The notes under the pieces were generated by a model, which was not told the origin of the DNA, did not search any database, and saw only the letters and a list, made by a program, of their open reading frames with translations. The position numbers were made by a program, and so were the translations under genes. From Methylobacter marinus A45 (GTDB lineage: Bacteria; Pseudomonadota; Gammaproteobacteria; Methylococcales; Methylomonadaceae), in the NCBI RefSeq assembly GCF_000383855.1, contig NZ_KB912877.1:1999285-2063284 (forward strand): DNA of 64,000 bases, given 5' to 3'. Below are positions 18,883 through 29,341 of the stretch, piece by piece (position 1 is the stretch's first letter; every line of letters starts with the position of its first letter).

Positions 18883-19548
18883 ATGCGGCTTTTATTAGTT
18901 GAAGATGATGAAATATTGGGCGATGGCTTGACAGCCGGTTTAAAAATGGAAGGTTATGCCGTCGATTGGCTGACTAACGGCAAGCTTGCCGATGAGGCTT
19001 TGAAAGTCAACACCTATGAATTGATCGTGTTGGATCTGAATTTGCCGGATATGAATGGGCTGGAAATTTTGCGGGCTTTGAGAAGCCGTAAAGACGAGAC
19101 ACCGGTGCTGGTTCTGACGGCAAAGGATACGATTCCTGACAGAATATTGGGCCTCGACAGCGGGGCCGATGATTTCGTGATCAAGCCGTTTGATTTAAAC
19201 GAAGTCTGCGCGCGCTTGAGAGCGCTGGCCCGGCGTAATGAAGGCCGGGGGGCGCCCAAGATTGAACACCGGGGCATCGTGCTGGATCCGGCCTCGCATC
19301 AGGTCACTTTTAATGACGAAAAGGTGGATCTGTCGCAAAAGGAATTCGAGATACTGAGTTTTTTGATGGGCAATATAGGCAAGGTCGTGTCCCGGTCCAG
19401 GCTGGAGGAAAGCCTGTACTCCTGGGATTCCGATATAGAAAGCAATACCGTCGAGGTGCATATTCATTACCTGAGAAAAAAACTCGGGCCATCGATTATC
19501 CGTACTGTCAGAGGTGTCGGCTATATTATTGACATTGATGAAGATTGA
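18883..19548 (+). CDS. OmpR-family response regulator
   Basis: DNA-binding response regulator of 221 residues. The receiver domain (1-115) has the acidic pair in VEDDE, phospho-acceptor Asp51 in IVLDLNLPD, Thr in LVLTAKD and Lys in IKPFD. The winged-helix domain (about 125-218) ends with SNTVEVHIHYLRKKL and RTVRGVGYI. The pattern is that of QseB/PmrA/TctD proteins. Its stop overlaps the start of the partner kinase (TGATG), so the pair is co-translated. No obvious target gene lies next to it. Confidence 0.93.
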   Translation: MRLLLVEDDEILGDGLTAGLKMEGYAVDWLTNGKLADEALKVNTYELIVLDLNLPDMNGLEILRALRSRKDETPVLVLTAKDTIPDRILGLDSGADDFVIKPFDLNEVCARLRALARRNEGRGAPKIEHRGIVLDPASHQVTFNDEKVDLSQKEFEILSFLMGNIGKVVSRSRLEESLYSWDSDIESNTVEVHIHYLRKKLGPSIIRTVRGVGYIIDIDED

Positions 19549-20987
19549 TGACTTATTCGCTTCGAAAACTGTTATTGTTTACGCTGCTTTCCGCATTGTT
19601 ATTGATTTGGGGTATCGCCGCCTACAAAGGCTACAAGCAGATTCGCAATGAAGTCGCGGAGCTTTTTGATGCGGATCTGGCGCAATCCGCGCGCGCCCTG
19701 AATTCATTTGTCGGCCATCTGTTGTATGCCGGTTCCCTGTATGAACTGTGGGATCTGGATAAATCGGAAATGTTCGAGCCGACCAAAGTGTTCAATCACC
19801 GCTATGAACGGAAATTGGCTTTTCAGCTGATCTACAAGCAGGAAGGGCTGATTCTGCGTTCCGAAAGCGCGCCGCCCCTGCCTTTATCCATCTCGCTTAA
19901 TGGTTATAGCAAGACCGTGATTAACAATCACCTGTGGCATGTATATAGCATTTCCGAGGAAGACAATGAATACATCATCCATGTCGGCCAGCGGGACGAT
20001 ATCCGCAAGGAGTTGATGGATGATATCTCCAGGCATTTGATCAAACCGTTTCTCATCGGTTTGCCGTTTTTAGGTCTGGCCATCTGGCTGATTGTCGGGC
20101 GGGCGTTAAAGCCGTTTGGCCAGCTGACACAGCAGCTGGCCAAACGCGAAGCCAGTTATTTAAAGCCCATATCGATTAAGAAACTGCCCATAGAAATCGT
20201 GCCGGTGGTTAACGAACTGAACAATCTGTTTATCCAGCTTGAACGTGCTTTTGAGCATGAGCGTCGGTTCACGGCCGATGCCTCCCATGAATTAAGAACG
20301 CCCCTGGCCGGCTTGCTGACCCAGGCGCAGGTGGCCTTGAAGACCGATGATGAGCTGACGCGCCGTCAGGCGCTGGGACGCATAGAGCAAGGCGTCAACC
20401 GCATGACCGATATGGTGCAGCAATTGTTGATATTCTCACGCATTGAATCCGGCACGGAATTCCTGTCCAAGGAAACGACCGTCCTCGGCCAGGAGGTCGT
20501 GCAAATTGTCGCCAGTCTGGAGCCGGAAGCGCATAAAAAACGCATCCACATGGAATTTATCGAGGACAACGCCGTGCCGATTATCGGCAATGCCCAGTTG
20601 ATCAATATCCTGGTCAGGAATCTGATCGATAATGCCATTAAATATACGCCGACCAATGGCTTGATCAGGATCAGCGTATCGGGGCAGGAAAAGCATTTAA
20701 TGTTGTGTGTCGAGGATTCAGGCCCCGGGATTGCGCCTGAGCAGTATGAAGTCGCGTTAAAACGGTTTCACCGCTGCATCGAGACGGCCAACAGCGCAAA
20801 AGGCAGCGGCCTGGGCTTTTCCATTGCCCAGCGCATCGCCCTGATTCACGGCGCTGAACTTTCCCTGGGCGAATCTCAATTTGGCGGTCTTAAAGTCACC
20901 GTGCTGTTCCCTCTGCCGCCGAAGCCGAATGAAAAAAGGCGGGCCAGAAAATTAGGTTTTTTTAATAGCAGAAAAAGCATCGGTTAA
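19548..20987 (+). CDS. Sensor histidine kinase (QseC-like)
   Basis: Inner-membrane sensor of 479 residues. A first membrane helix (about 8-26), a periplasmic sensor region (about 27-160) and a second helix (about 162-184) precede a HAMP-like linker. The dimerisation helix carries the phospho-His in FTADASHELRTPLAG (about 244-258). The ATPase domain has the N box RNLIDNAIKYTP and glycine boxes DSGPGIAPEQ and GSGLGFSIAQRI. I use the ATG that overlaps the regulator's stop, not the TTG one codon earlier. A strong hairpin (20994-21023) ends the pair. Confidence 0.92.
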   Translation: MTYSLRKLLLFTLLSALLLIWGIAAYKGYKQIRNEVAELFDADLAQSARALNSFVGHLLYAGSLYELWDLDKSEMFEPTKVFNHRYERKLAFQLIYKQEGLILRSESAPPLPLSISLNGYSKTVINNHLWHVYSISEEDNEYIIHVGQRDDIRKELMDDISRHLIKPFLIGLPFLGLAIWLIVGRALKPFGQLTQQLAKREASYLKPISIKKLPIEIVPVVNELNNLFIQLERAFEHERRFTADASHELRTPLAGLLTQAQVALKTDDELTRRQALGRIEQGVNRMTDMVQQLLIFSRIESGTEFLSKETTVLGQEVVQIVASLEPEAHKKRIHMEFIEDNAVPIIGNAQLINILVRNLIDNAIKYTPTNGLIRISVSGQEKHLMLCVEDSGPGIAPEQYEVALKRFHRCIETANSAKGSGLGFSIAQRIALIHGAELSLGESQFGGLKVTVLFPLPPKPNEKRRARKLGFFNSRKSIG

Positions 20988-20993
20988 GGTCAG

Positions 20994-21023
20994 GCATTGG
21001 GCAGTCAATCGACTACCCAATGC
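20994..21023. terminator. Bidirectional terminator after the kinase
   Basis: A 13-bp stem with one mismatch (20994-21006 with 21011-21023) and a 4-nt loop, followed on the plus strand by a short T run. It sits between two convergent genes. Confidence 0.75.
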
Positions 21024-21030
21024 CCGGGTT

Positions 21031-21903
21031 TTAATACACGGGCAGCTCATCGGGCTCTTCAAGCACCGGATTGATTAAAGTCCCGATCCCTTCGATTTCG
21101 ATTCTAGCGGTCTGTCCCGGCTTCATATAGCCTCGTGGCTTCATTTTCACGCCGACGCCGCTGGGCGTGCCCGTGGCAATGACATCGCCGGGCTCCAGGG
21201 TCATGGCCTGCGACAGGTAAGCGATCATTTCGTAGCAGTTGAAAATCATGTGCCGGGTATTGGAATCCTGCCGCAGTTCGTCGTCGATCCAGGTTTTAAG
21301 ATTCAGATTGTGCGGATCGCCGATTTCATCGGCGGTGACAATCCACGGGCCCAGGGGACCTGCCGTGTCGAACGACTTGCCCAGGGTCCAGGTCGGCGAA
21401 CGGATCTGCCAGTCGCGCACCGAGACATCATTGGCGATGGTGAACCCCGCGATGACCTGATTAGCCTTGTCGACGGGCACATGACGGCAGCGCTTGCCGA
21501 TAACCAGAGCCAATTCGCCTTCATAATCAAGTTTGTCGGAGACTTTGGGCCGATAGATGGCGTCGTTATGGGCGATCACGCAGCTGCTTTGCTTGGTGAA
21601 AAACGTCGGGAATTCGGGTTTCTCGAAGCCGGTTTCCTCGATATGATCGGCATAGTTCAGGCTGATCGCCAGGTATTTTCCGGGCCGCGGCACCGGTGCC
21701 TGCAGCTTGACTTCACTCAATGGGATGCGATGACTGCTACCGGCTATCAGCTGCCGCATGGCCGCGAGGCCTGCCGCGCCTGACGCCAGAAATTCAATCA
21801 TGGTTGCCGGCAGGGTGCTGTCGGCCCGGCTGTCGACGACGGCCTCATCAACGACCGCGCCAACCCGGGTTTTATTATTGTGCGTGAAGGTCACCAGTTT
21901 CAT
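21031..21903 (-). CDS. Fumarylacetoacetate hydrolase family protein
   Basis: Metal-dependent C-C hydrolase or decarboxylase fold, 290 residues. The FAH core (about 75-280) has KYLAISLNYADHIEE, the metal ligands in LDYEGELALVIG, NDVSVRDWQ and the C-terminal GDVIATGTPSGVG. Members include acylpyruvases, oxaloacetate tautomerases and homoprotocatechuate isomerases, and the substrate cannot be read from sequence alone. It is divergent from gph and monocistronic. Confidence 0.9.
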   Translation of the reverse strand: MKLVTFTHNNKTRVGAVVDEAVVDSRADSTLPATMIEFLASGAAGLAAMRQLIAGSSHRIPLSEVKLQAPVPRPGKYLAISLNYADHIEETGFEKPEFPTFFTKQSSCVIAHNDAIYRPKVSDKLDYEGELALVIGKRCRHVPVDKANQVIAGFTIANDVSVRDWQIRSPTWTLGKSFDTAGPLGPWIVTADEIGDPHNLNLKTWIDDELRQDSNTRHMIFNCYEMIAYLSQAMTLEPGDVIATGTPSGVGVKMKPRGYMKPGQTARIEIEGIGTLINPVLEEPDELPVY

Positions 21904-22052
21904 CGGTATTGCTTTCCTGTATGATTTTGGGGGCCGGCTATTGTATAACGAAGAGTTGGCGGCAAAAAAAAGATATAATTAATCATTTTAATATATTGTT
22001 TCCAGAACATGACTCCGAACGGACCGGCCGGACAGGCCAAAAAAGATTGCCA

Positions 22053-22739
22053 ATGACACCGATTCGACTGATAGCGCTGGATCTCGATGGCACGTTGATA
22101 AATTCCGCGCCCGATTTGTCCGATGCGATCAACCAAATGCTGGCGGAACTGGGCCTGCGGCAGCACCCGCAGGCCGCCGTCGAGCAATGGGTCGGCAACG
22201 GCGTGGTCATGCTGATCAAAAGAGCCCTGACGGGACAGATGGCGCCCGCGGCCGATCCCGAAAACCTGGCCGAGGCGCTGGCCTTGTTCGGCGATTTTTA
22301 TGAAGCCCATGTTTATGAGCGCAGCGTCATTTATCCGGGCGTCATGGAAGGCTTGCAGCAATTGAAAGAAAAAGGTTTCAAACTGGCCTGCATTACTAAT
22401 AAAATTAAGCGTTTCACGCAGCCGTTGATGGTGAAAACCGGCATGGCCGGGTATTTTGATTTCATCGCTTGCGGCGATTCGTTCGCAAGAATGAAACCGG
22501 ACCCGCTGCCGCTGTTGAAGACGGCGGAACACTTTGACATTGAACCGGCGAAGGCCCTTATGGTCGGCGATTCGATCAACGACGTGCGGGCAGGACGGTC
22601 GGCGGGTTTCAGGACCGCCGCAGTGGCATACGGCTATGCGGGAAAATACAGCGTCGAGGATCTGAATGCCGATTATCAGATCCGGACCCTTGTCGAGCTT
22701 GTCGATTTATTTTATAGCGAATGCGCAGGGCGCAGTTAA
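22053..22739 (+). CDS. gph: Phosphoglycolate phosphatase
   Basis: HAD-superfamily phosphatase of 228 residues that hydrolyses 2-phosphoglycolate. The nucleophile motif DLDGTLI is near residue 9 (ALDLDGTL). Motif II lies in CITNK, motif III in KPDPLPLL and motif IV in [12 protein letters not shown]. The cap domain lies at about 18-85. ATG 22053 was chosen over upstream starts because [14 protein letters not shown] is the family N-terminus. It is followed 11 nt later by trpE; gph-trpE linkage is common in gamma- and betaproteobacteria. Confidence 0.95.
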   Translation: MTPIRLIALDLDGTLINSAPDLSDAINQMLAELGLRQHPQAAVEQWVGNGVVMLIKRALTGQMAPAADPENLAEALALFGDFYEAHVYERSVIYPGVMEGLQQLKEKGFKLACITNKIKRFTQPLMVKTGMAGYFDFIACGDSFARMKPDPLPLLKTAEHFDIEPAKALMVGDSINDVRAGRSAGFRTAAVAYGYAGKYSVEDLNADYQIRTLVELVDLFYSECAGRS

Positions 22740-22750
22740 ACAGACCAAAA

Positions 22751-24238
22751 ATGACTCCAGAACAATTCAATCACTACACGCGGCAGGGTTATAACCGTAT
22801 TCCCGTTAGCCGGGAGGTTCTGGCTGACTTGGATACACCCTTGAGTGCCTATCTGAAATTAGCCGATGGCCCTTACTCCTATCTCTTCGAATCCGTACAC
22901 GGCGGCGAACAGTGGGGTCGTTACTCGATCATCGGAATGCCCTGCAAAACCATCGTCAAAGTCACCGGCAACCGCATCACGCTGGAGAGCAACGGCGAGC
23001 TGCTGGAAACCCTGACGCACGAAAACCCGCTGGTCTGGATAGAGCAGTTCAAGGGCCGCTACAAAGTGCCCGACCTGGACGACCTGCCGCGCTTCAACGG
23101 CGGCCTGGTCGGCTATTTCGGCTACGAAACCATCGGCTACATCGAGCCGCGCCTGCGCAGGCCGGCCAAAAGCGACCCGCTGGGCACTCCCGATATTCTG
23201 CTGATGGTGTCGGAAGAAATGCTCGTGTTCGACAACCTGTCCGGCAAGCTGCTGCTGCTGACGCATGCCAATCCCGAGGAGCACGACGCTTACGAGCGCG
23301 CCGTCACACGCCTGAACGATCTGGCCGTCAAGCTGCGCGAGCTGAAAGCCAGGCCGGAAAACCATAAAGCGCCCCGAAAAGTCGACGAGTCGGACTTTGT
23401 TTCCGGCTTCACGCAGCAGGGCTTCGAAGACGCCGTACTGAAAGCCAAGGAATACATCACCAACGGCGACATCATGCAGGTCGTGCTGTCGCAGCGCCTG
23501 TCCATTCCCTACACGGCATCGCCGCTGAACCTGTACCGGGCATTGCGCTGCCTGAACCCTTCGCCCTACATGTATTACCTGAACCTGGGCGATTTCCATA
23601 TCGTCGGCTCGTCGCCGGAAATCCTGGTGCGGCTCGAAGACGACACCGTGACCGTGCGCCCGATCGCCGGCACGCGCCGGCGCGGTGCGACGCCGGAACA
23701 GGATCTGGCGCTGGAACAGGATCTGCTGGCCGATCCGAAGGAACTGGCCGAACATTTGATGCTGATCGATCTGGGCCGCAACGACACCGGCCGCATCGCC
23801 GAAATCGGCAGCGTCAGGCTGACCGACAAAATGATCGTCGAACGCTACTCGCATGTCATGCATATCGTCTCCAACGTGACCGGACAGCTGCAAGCCGGCA
23901 AGAACGCCTTCGACGTGCTGGCGGCGACCTTCCCGGCCGGCACCGTCAGCGGCGCGCCGAAAATCCGCGCCATGGAAATCATCGATGAGCTGGAGCCGGT
24001 CAAGCGCGGCGTTTATTCGGGCGCCGTCGGCTATATCGCCTGGTCCGGTAATCTCGACACCGCAATTGCAATCAGAACCGCTGTGATAAAAGATCAAACC
24101 TTACATATACAAGCCGGCGCCGGCATCGTTTACGACTCCATACCCCGCAACGAGTGGGATGAAACCATGAACAAAGGCCGCGCCGTCTTCCGCGCCGTCA
24201 GCATGGCCGAAGCCGGCCTGGAAGGAGAGCAGTCATGA
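22751..24238 (+). CDS. trpE: Anthranilate synthase component I
   Basis: Makes anthranilate from chorismate with ammonia from TrpG; first step of tryptophan synthesis. It has 495 residues. The N-terminal feedback domain holds the LES-like inhibitor-site region (YLFESVHGG, about 45-53). The chorismate-binding domain (about 230-490) has [38 protein letters not shown] and the C-terminal [13 protein letters not shown] 22751 gives the usual N-terminus. It overlaps trpG by 4 nt (ATGA). I see no leader peptide or attenuator in the 11-nt gap to gph, so control must lie farther upstream or at the enzyme. Confidence 0.97.
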   Translation: MTPEQFNHYTRQGYNRIPVSREVLADLDTPLSAYLKLADGPYSYLFESVHGGEQWGRYSIIGMPCKTIVKVTGNRITLESNGELLETLTHENPLVWIEQFKGRYKVPDLDDLPRFNGGLVGYFGYETIGYIEPRLRRPAKSDPLGTPDILLMVSEEMLVFDNLSGKLLLLTHANPEEHDAYERAVTRLNDLAVKLRELKARPENHKAPRKVDESDFVSGFTQQGFEDAVLKAKEYITNGDIMQVVLSQRLSIPYTASPLNLYRALRCLNPSPYMYYLNLGDFHIVGSSPEILVRLEDDTVTVRPIAGTRRRGATPEQDLALEQDLLADPKELAEHLMLIDLGRNDTGRIAEIGSVRLTDKMIVERYSHVMHIVSNVTGQLQAGKNAFDVLAATFPAGTVSGAPKIRAMEIIDELEPVKRGVYSGAVGYIAWSGNLDTAIAIRTAVIKDQTLHIQAGAGIVYDSIPRNEWDETMNKGRAVFRAVSMAEAGLEGEQS

Positions 24239-24825
24239 GCGCCGTAAAAGTGGTCATGGTCGATAACTACGACTCGTTCACCTATAACCTGGTGCAGTAT
24301 TTCGGCGAACTCGGCGCCGATGTCACGGTCGTGCGCAACGACCAGGTGACCGTGGCCGACATCGAAAAACTGGCGCCCGACAAGATCGTGATCTCGCCGG
24401 GGCCGTGCACGCCCAAGGAAGCTGGCGTCTCGGTCGAGGCCATCCTGAAGCTGGCCGGCAAATACCCGATCCTGGGCGTCTGCCTGGGCCACCAGAGCAT
24501 CGGCTATGCGTTCGGCGGCAACATCATCCATGCCAAGAGCATCATGCACGGCAAGACTTCACCGATTTATCACAATGATGTCGGCGTCTTCAAGGGGCTC
24601 AGCAACCCTTTCACGGCGACGCGCTATCACTCTCTGGTGATCGAGCAGGCAACCCTGCCCGACTGCCTGGAAATCACGGCCTGGACCCGGGACGAAGCCG
24701 GCAACATCGATGAAATCATGGGCGTTCGGCACAAGCAGTTCGATATCGAGGGCGTGCAGTTCCATCCCGAGTCGATCCTGACCGAGCATGGGCATGATAT
24801 GCTCAGGAATTTCCTGGAACGCTAA
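24235..24825 (+). CDS. trpG: Anthranilate synthase component II (glutamine amidotransferase)
   Basis: Class I glutamine amidotransferase of 196 residues that supplies ammonia to TrpE, and often also to PabB. The N-terminus is [13 protein letters not shown], the oxyanion strand SPGPCTP lies at about 59-65, the nucleophile Cys is in [10 protein letters not shown] (near residue 83) and the catalytic His-Glu pair is in QFHPES near the C-terminus. Its start overlaps the trpE stop. Confidence 0.97.
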   Translation: MSAVKVVMVDNYDSFTYNLVQYFGELGADVTVVRNDQVTVADIEKLAPDKIVISPGPCTPKEAGVSVEAILKLAGKYPILGVCLGHQSIGYAFGGNIIHAKSIMHGKTSPIYHNDVGVFKGLSNPFTATRYHSLVIEQATLPDCLEITAWTRDEAGNIDEIMGVRHKQFDIEGVQFHPESILTEHGHDMLRNFLER

Positions 24826-24845
24826 ACTCGAAACGCCTTTAGATC

Positions 24846-25868
24846 ATGCAAATCCAGAAAGCCCTGCAGATACTGCTCGATAAACAAAACCTGAGCGCCG
24901 ACCAGATGCGCGCGGTCATGCGCCTGATCATGAGCGGCGGCGCGACCGATGCGCAGATCGGCGGTTTCCTGATCGCCCTGCGCTGCAAAGGCGAAAGCGT
25001 CGATGAAATCGCGGCCGCGGCGGAAGTCATGCGCGAATTGGCCGGCAAAGTCCCTGTCAGGGGCGAACATATCATCGACACCTGCGGCACGGGTGGCGAC
25101 GGCGCGAACACGTTTAACATATCCACAACCTGTGCATTTGTCGTCGCCGCGGCGGGCGGGCGGGTGGCCAAGCACGGCAACCGTTCCGTTTCAAGCAGCT
25201 GCGGCAGCGCCGACGTGCTGGAAGCAGCCGGCGTCAATCTCGATCTGACGGCCGAGCAGGTCGCAAGCTGCGTCAATGAGCTCGGAGTCGGTTTCCTGTT
25301 CGCGCCAAAACATCACGGCGCCATGAAATATGCGATCGGCCCGCGCCGGGAAATGGGCGTCCGGACGCTGTTCAACCTGTTGGGCCCGCTGTCGAACCCA
25401 GCCGGCGCGCCGAATCAGCTCATCGGCGTCTTCGCCAAGGACTGGCTGGAGCCTCTGGCGCAGGTCCTGAAAAAGCTCGGCAGTCGGCATGTGCTGGTGG
25501 TCAACGCCGATGACGGGCTCGACGAAATCAGCATCGCCTGCGCGACCAGCGTTGCCGAACTGAAAGACGGCCAGGTCACGACCTATGCGGTGACGCCGGA
25601 GCAGTTCGGCTTGCAGCGCGCCGATATCGCCGAGCTGGCCGTCGACGGCACGGCGTCCAGCCTGGCTATGGTGAAGTCGGTGCTGGACAACCGGCCAGGA
25701 CCTGCCCGCGACATCGTGGCGCTGAATGCCGGCGCGGCGATCTATGCGGCCGACCTCGCCGACTCGCTGGCAGCCGGCGTGGAAAAAGCCCGGCAGGTCA
25801 TTGCCAGCGGCGCGGCGCGCGCGAAATGGGATGCGCTGATTACCTATTCAAAAACTTTAACTGATTGA
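24846..25868 (+). CDS. trpD: Anthranilate phosphoribosyltransferase
   Basis: Transfers the phosphoribosyl group of PRPP to anthranilate; 340 residues. The PRPP/Mg site block [17 protein letters not shown] lies at about 79-95, [19 protein letters not shown] at about 114-132 and [16 protein letters not shown] at about 175-190. It lies 20 nt after trpG and is followed 5 nt later by trpC. Confidence 0.97.
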   Translation: MQIQKALQILLDKQNLSADQMRAVMRLIMSGGATDAQIGGFLIALRCKGESVDEIAAAAEVMRELAGKVPVRGEHIIDTCGTGGDGANTFNISTTCAFVVAAAGGRVAKHGNRSVSSSCGSADVLEAAGVNLDLTAEQVASCVNELGVGFLFAPKHHGAMKYAIGPRREMGVRTLFNLLGPLSNPAGAPNQLIGVFAKDWLEPLAQVLKKLGSRHVLVVNADDGLDEISIACATSVAELKDGQVTTYAVTPEQFGLQRADIAELAVDGTASSLAMVKSVLDNRPGPARDIVALNAGAAIYAADLADSLAAGVEKARQVIASGAARAKWDALITYSKTLTD

Positions 25869-25873
25869 AGATC

Positions 25874-26674
25874 ATGACCGATACGCCCGATATACTGAAA
25901 AAAATTCTCGATAAGAAGCAGGAAGAAGTCGCCCGGCGCAAACTGCGCATGTCCGTTGCCGACCTCGAAGACATCGGCCGCGACATGGAAAGACCGCGCG
26001 GATTCTACAATGCCCTGCAGAGCCGGGTTCTGGCCAAAAAGCCCGCCATTATCGCCGAGATCAAGAAAGCCTCGCCCAGCAAGGGTGTGATCCGCGAGGA
26101 CTTCCAGCCGGTCGCGATCGGCCAGGACTACGCCATGAACGGCGCGGCCTGCCTGTCGGTGCTGACCGATAAGGAGTTCTTCCAGGGCTCGGAAGTGTAC
26201 CTGCAGATGGTCAGGGAGCGCTGCCCGCTGCCGGTGCTGAGAAAAGACTTCATGATCGATCCGTATCAGATTTACGAAGCGCGCGCCCTGGGTGCGGACT
26301 GCATCCTGCTGATTGTCGCGGCACTGGCCGACAGCCAGATGCGGGAGTTGTCCGATACGGCCGTGAAACTGGGCATGGACGTGCTGGTCGAGGTGCATGA
26401 CGCGGCCGAAACGGAACGCGCGTTGACGCTCGATACCAAATTGATCGGCATCAACAACCGCAACCTGCGCACGTTCGAGACGACCCTGCAGACGACCCTG
26501 GACTTGAAAGCGCAGGTGCCGGCGGACCGCATGATCATCACCGAGAGCGGCATCCATACGCCGGACGATGTGCGCCTGATGCTCGATAACGAGATTTACG
26601 CCTTTCTGGTCGGCGAAGCGTTTATGCGCGCTGAAAGTCCCGGACAGAAAATGCGCGAGCTGTTTTCCCTGTAA
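25874..26674 (+). CDS. trpC: Indole-3-glycerol phosphate synthase
   Basis: Ring-closing enzyme of tryptophan synthesis, TIM barrel, 266 residues, not fused to TrpF. The catalytic lysines are in [11 protein letters not shown] (about 55-65) and [11 protein letters not shown] (about 117-127), with [10 protein letters not shown] and [10 protein letters not shown] following. ATG 25874 is preferred to a TTG three codons upstream that overlaps the trpD stop. It closes gph-trpEGDC. trpF, trpB and trpA are not in the window. Confidence 0.97.
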   Translation: MTDTPDILKKILDKKQEEVARRKLRMSVADLEDIGRDMERPRGFYNALQSRVLAKKPAIIAEIKKASPSKGVIREDFQPVAIGQDYAMNGAACLSVLTDKEFFQGSEVYLQMVRERCPLPVLRKDFMIDPYQIYEARALGADCILLIVAALADSQMRELSDTAVKLGMDVLVEVHDAAETERALTLDTKLIGINNRNLRTFETTLQTTLDLKAQVPADRMIITESGIHTPDDVRLMLDNEIYAFLVGEAFMRAESPGQKMRELFSL

Positions 26675-26788
26675 GTCCTGAAGCCGCGCTTCGGCGCCGG
26701 ATCTTATCGTGGTTTGTGTCAATCAGAGTCTGGGGCGGTCTTGGCACCGTCCCGCTCTTTCAATTGAATTATTGCATGCAGGTTTAAG

Positions 26789-27520
26789 TTGATCGTTTCC
26801 GATTTTGTTTTGCGCGACTGGGGCGCCTGGGCGCCGGGTCTGAGCAGCCCCGATGACTGGCGAGCATGGAGTGCGGGACAGAAATCAATGACAACGGAGC
26901 CGCCCGTCGCGCCGGCCTCGGTGCCGAAAATGCTGCAGCGCCGGCTGAGCCTGCTGGCGAAAGCGGTGTTTCATGCCGCCGACCGCTGCATCAAGGCTGG
27001 CGAGCAGGTGCCGACGGTATTCAGCTCCACGCACGGCGAAATCGGCAAGTCGTTTCAGATGCTCAAGACCATAGGGGCGGGCGAGGAACTGTCGCCGACG
27101 GCCTTCAGCCTGGGTGTCCATAACGCCATTTCGGGCCTGTTTTCGATCGTCTACGGCAACCGGCAGGAAATCACGGTTCTGGCGCCGGGCAGGGAAGGCA
27201 TGGCCGCGGCCTTTATCGAGGCGGCCGGCATGCTGAGCGAAGGCAGGGACGAGGTATTGCTGGTGCTGTACGATGAAGCGCTGCCCGATTTTTTCCCGTT
27301 CGCGCCGTTCAGGCTGAACGCGGACGCGCCCTGCGCGCTGGCGCTGAAAATTGCGGCGGCGGGGCCGGGCCTGGCGCTGCGGTTTTGCCGGTCGCCCGAA
27401 GCGCGCGACGATGGCGAACAGCCGGTCCAGTTGCTGGCGCTGGCAAGGTTTCTGGTTTCCAGCGACGAATCGCTGATCCTGGGAAACCCGGGTCACAGCT
27501 GGAGCTGGCATAAACGATGA
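26789..27520 (+). CDS. Beta-ketoacyl synthase-like chain-length factor (APE cluster)
   Basis: First gene of the aryl-polyene-type cluster: a 243-residue protein matching the N-terminal ketoacyl-synthase-like family found in such clusters. VFSSTHGEIG, FSLGVHNAISGLFS and the ending GNPGHSWSW are visible. The catalytic cysteine motif of true KS enzymes (TACSSS) is absent and LAPGREGM occupies that region, so it probably acts as a non-catalytic partner subunit of a KS. The start is TTG 26789 with an AGG-type site just upstream. It overlaps the next gene by 4 nt. Confidence 0.85.
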   Translation: MIVSDFVLRDWGAWAPGLSSPDDWRAWSAGQKSMTTEPPVAPASVPKMLQRRLSLLAKAVFHAADRCIKAGEQVPTVFSSTHGEIGKSFQMLKTIGAGEELSPTAFSLGVHNAISGLFSIVYGNRQEITVLAPGREGMAAAFIEAAGMLSEGRDEVLLVLYDEALPDFFPFAPFRLNADAPCALALKIAAAGPGLALRFCRSPEARDDGEQPVQLLALARFLVSSDESLILGNPGHSWSWHKR

Positions 27521-28299
27521 CGACAAAAATCAGGTACGGCTGGCGTCTTTTCGCCACGGGCTTCAGCTTTTTCAGTTTCGGCCTGGGCGGCCTGTTGTTA
27601 TGGCTGCTGGTGTTTCCGGCGCTGTCGGCGCTGCCGGGTTCGCGGCGGCAGAAAGTCAGCCGCGGGCAGCGCGTGGTGCATTACAGTTTTTACGCCTTCA
27701 TCGGCCTGATGCACCGTTTGGGGATCATGACCTACGAAATCGTCGGCCTGGAAAAACTGAACCGGCCGGGGCAATTGATCATCGCCAACCATCCGACCCT
27801 GGTCGATATCGTATTCCTGGTCAGCCGCATCAAGGAGGCCAGCTGCATCGTCAAGGGCTCGCTGTGGCGCAACCCGTTCATGCGCGGGCCCATCGTCAAT
27901 GCCGGCTATATCAGCAACAGCGATCCGGAGAAAATGATCGCCGAGTGCGCCGCATGGCTGAAAGCGGGCGGATCGATGATCATTTTTCCGGAAGGCACGC
28001 GCTCGGTGCCGGGCAAGCCGTACCGGTTCCAGCGCGGCGCGGCCGCTATCGCGCTGCAGGCCGGCAGGATCGTCACGCCGGTGACGATTTCGTGCTACCC
28101 CAGCACGCTGACCAAGGCCGAGCCCTGGTACCGGATTCCTGAGCGGCGCTTTCATCTGGCCCTGCATGTCGGCGATGATATCGCGCTGGACGCATTTGCC
28201 GAGGCGGGTTTGAAATCGGTCGCCGTGCGCCGGTTGAACCGCCATTTGCAGGACTATTTTACCCAACAGAGAGAAGTTTATAAGTACTATGGAAAATGA
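27517..28299 (+). CDS. PlsC-type acyltransferase (APE cluster)
   Basis: Membrane-bound lysophospholipid-acyltransferase-like enzyme, 260 residues. A membrane segment (about 13-36) precedes the acyltransferase domain with the H-x4-D motif NHPTLVD (about 89-95), the FPEGTRS block (about 150-156) and PVTISCYPS. In APE clusters enzymes of this type are thought to load the polyene chain onto a lipid or glycan carrier. It overlaps the preceding KS-like gene by 4 nt and the following ACP gene by 11 nt, marking tight coupling. Confidence 0.9.
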   Translation: MTTKIRYGWRLFATGFSFFSFGLGGLLLWLLVFPALSALPGSRRQKVSRGQRVVHYSFYAFIGLMHRLGIMTYEIVGLEKLNRPGQLIIANHPTLVDIVFLVSRIKEASCIVKGSLWRNPFMRGPIVNAGYISNSDPEKMIAECAAWLKAGGSMIIFPEGTRSVPGKPYRFQRGAAAIALQAGRIVTPVTISCYPSTLTKAEPWYRIPERRFHLALHVGDDIALDAFAEAGLKSVAVRRLNRHLQDYFTQQREVYKYYGK

Positions 28300-28537
28300 A
28301 TTAAAACAGTTGATCATCGATGCGCTGGATCTGGAGGATATCAGCGTCGATGACATCGACAGTCATGAGCCGCTGTTCAACACCGGTCTGGGTCTGGATT
28401 CAATCGACGCCCTGGAACTGGGTCTGGCGATCCGAAAGAAGTATGATGTGAAAATCGATGCCGAAAAAGACGATGTCGCGAAGATTTTCGCTTCGGTTTC
28501 GTCGCTGGCAGCCTATATTGAATCGGTACGCCGTTGA
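28289..28537 (+). CDS. Acyl carrier protein 1 (APE cluster)
   Basis: Acidic 82-residue carrier protein with the phosphopantetheine attachment serine at residue 38 (LGLDSIDALEL). It carries the growing chain for the cluster's own synthases rather than for primary fatty acid synthesis. It overlaps the acyltransferase upstream and is followed 7 nt later by a second ACP; twin ACPs are typical of APE clusters. Confidence 0.93.
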   Translation: MENELKQLIIDALDLEDISVDDIDSHEPLFNTGLGLDSIDALELGLAIRKKYDVKIDAEKDDVAKIFASVSSLAAYIESVRR

Positions 28538-28544
28538 GGTTGGT

Positions 28545-28793
28545 ATGAATTCACGTGAAGAAATTTTAGCGGCCATCAAATCGATCATGGTCGAGCTGTT
28601 TGAAATCGACGAAGACAGCATCACCCTGGAAGCCCGATTATACGAGGACCTCGATTTCGACAGCATCGATGCCGTCGACATGATCGTCAAGCTCAAGGAG
28701 ATGACCGGCAAAGCCGTCAAGCCGGAAGACTTCAAGTCGGCCCGCACGATCGGCGATGTGGTCGAGGCCGTCCATAGCCTGGTGCAGGATTGA
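28545..28793 (+). CDS. Acyl carrier protein 2 (APE cluster)
   Basis: Second 82-residue ACP with attachment serine 40 (LDFDSIDAVDM). The ATG at 28545 follows a purine-rich GAGGTTGG stretch. It differs from ACP 1 in surface residues, so the two probably serve different steps or partners. Its stop overlaps the start of the next gene (TGATG). Confidence 0.93.
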   Translation: MNSREEILAAIKSIMVELFEIDEDSITLEARLYEDLDFDSIDAVDMIVKLKEMTGKAVKPEDFKSARTIGDVVEAVHSLVQD

Positions 28794-29341
28794 TGCGGGT
28801 CGCTCTGAACAGCCTGATCGGCCTGCTGACGCTGGCCTATCCGTTGGCTGTTTATTTCGGCATTCACTATGTCGAACCGAGAATCATCGCCGGCCTGCTG
28901 CTGGCCCTGCTGGCCCTGCGCCTGGCCGGCAGTACCGGCGGACACTGGCTGCGGCCTCTGCTGCTGGCCGGCATGCTCTACTGCGGCTTCGCGATCTGGG
29001 CCAACAATCTCATCACCTTGCGCTTTTATCCGGTGCTGGTCAGCGCCTGCATGCTGCTGATTTTTGCCTGGAGCCTGTGGTCGCCGCAGTCTCTGATCGA
29101 ACGCCTGGCGCGCCTGCAGCATCCCGACCTGCCGCCCGAAGGCGTTATCTATACGCGCCGCGTCACGCAAATCTGGTGCGTGTTCTTCGCCGTGAACGGC
29201 CTGATCGCGCTGGCGACGGCCCTGTGGGGCAGTTTCGAGCAGTGGAGCCTGTACAACGGCCTGATTTCCTATCTGCTGACCGGCGCCTTGCTGGGCGGCG
29301 AGTATATCGTCAGGCTGCGGACCCAGAAACATGTCCGATAG
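28793..29341 (+). CDS. COG4648-type membrane protein (APE cluster)
   Basis: Integral membrane protein of 182 residues with five or six predicted helices (about 4-22, 27-45, 50-66, 69-90, 125-146 and 155-172). It resembles COG4648 proteins that sit between the ACP genes and the acyl ligase in APE clusters. Its function is unknown; a part in polyene transfer or assembly at the membrane is inferred from context. It overlaps the ligase gene by 11 nt. Confidence 0.8.
   Translation: MRVALNSLIGLLTLAYPLAVYFGIHYVEPRIIAGLLLALLALRLAGSTGGHWLRPLLLAGMLYCGFAIWANNLITLRFYPVLVSACMLLIFAWSLWSPQSLIERLARLQHPDLPPEGVIYTRRVTQIWCVFFAVNGLIALATALWGSFEQWSLYNGLISYLLTGALLGGEYIVRLRTQKHVR

Noticed and set aside
22859-24097. 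Minus-strand open frame of 412 codons
   Set aside because: Shadow of trpE, whose catalytic motifs are all intact on the plus strand.
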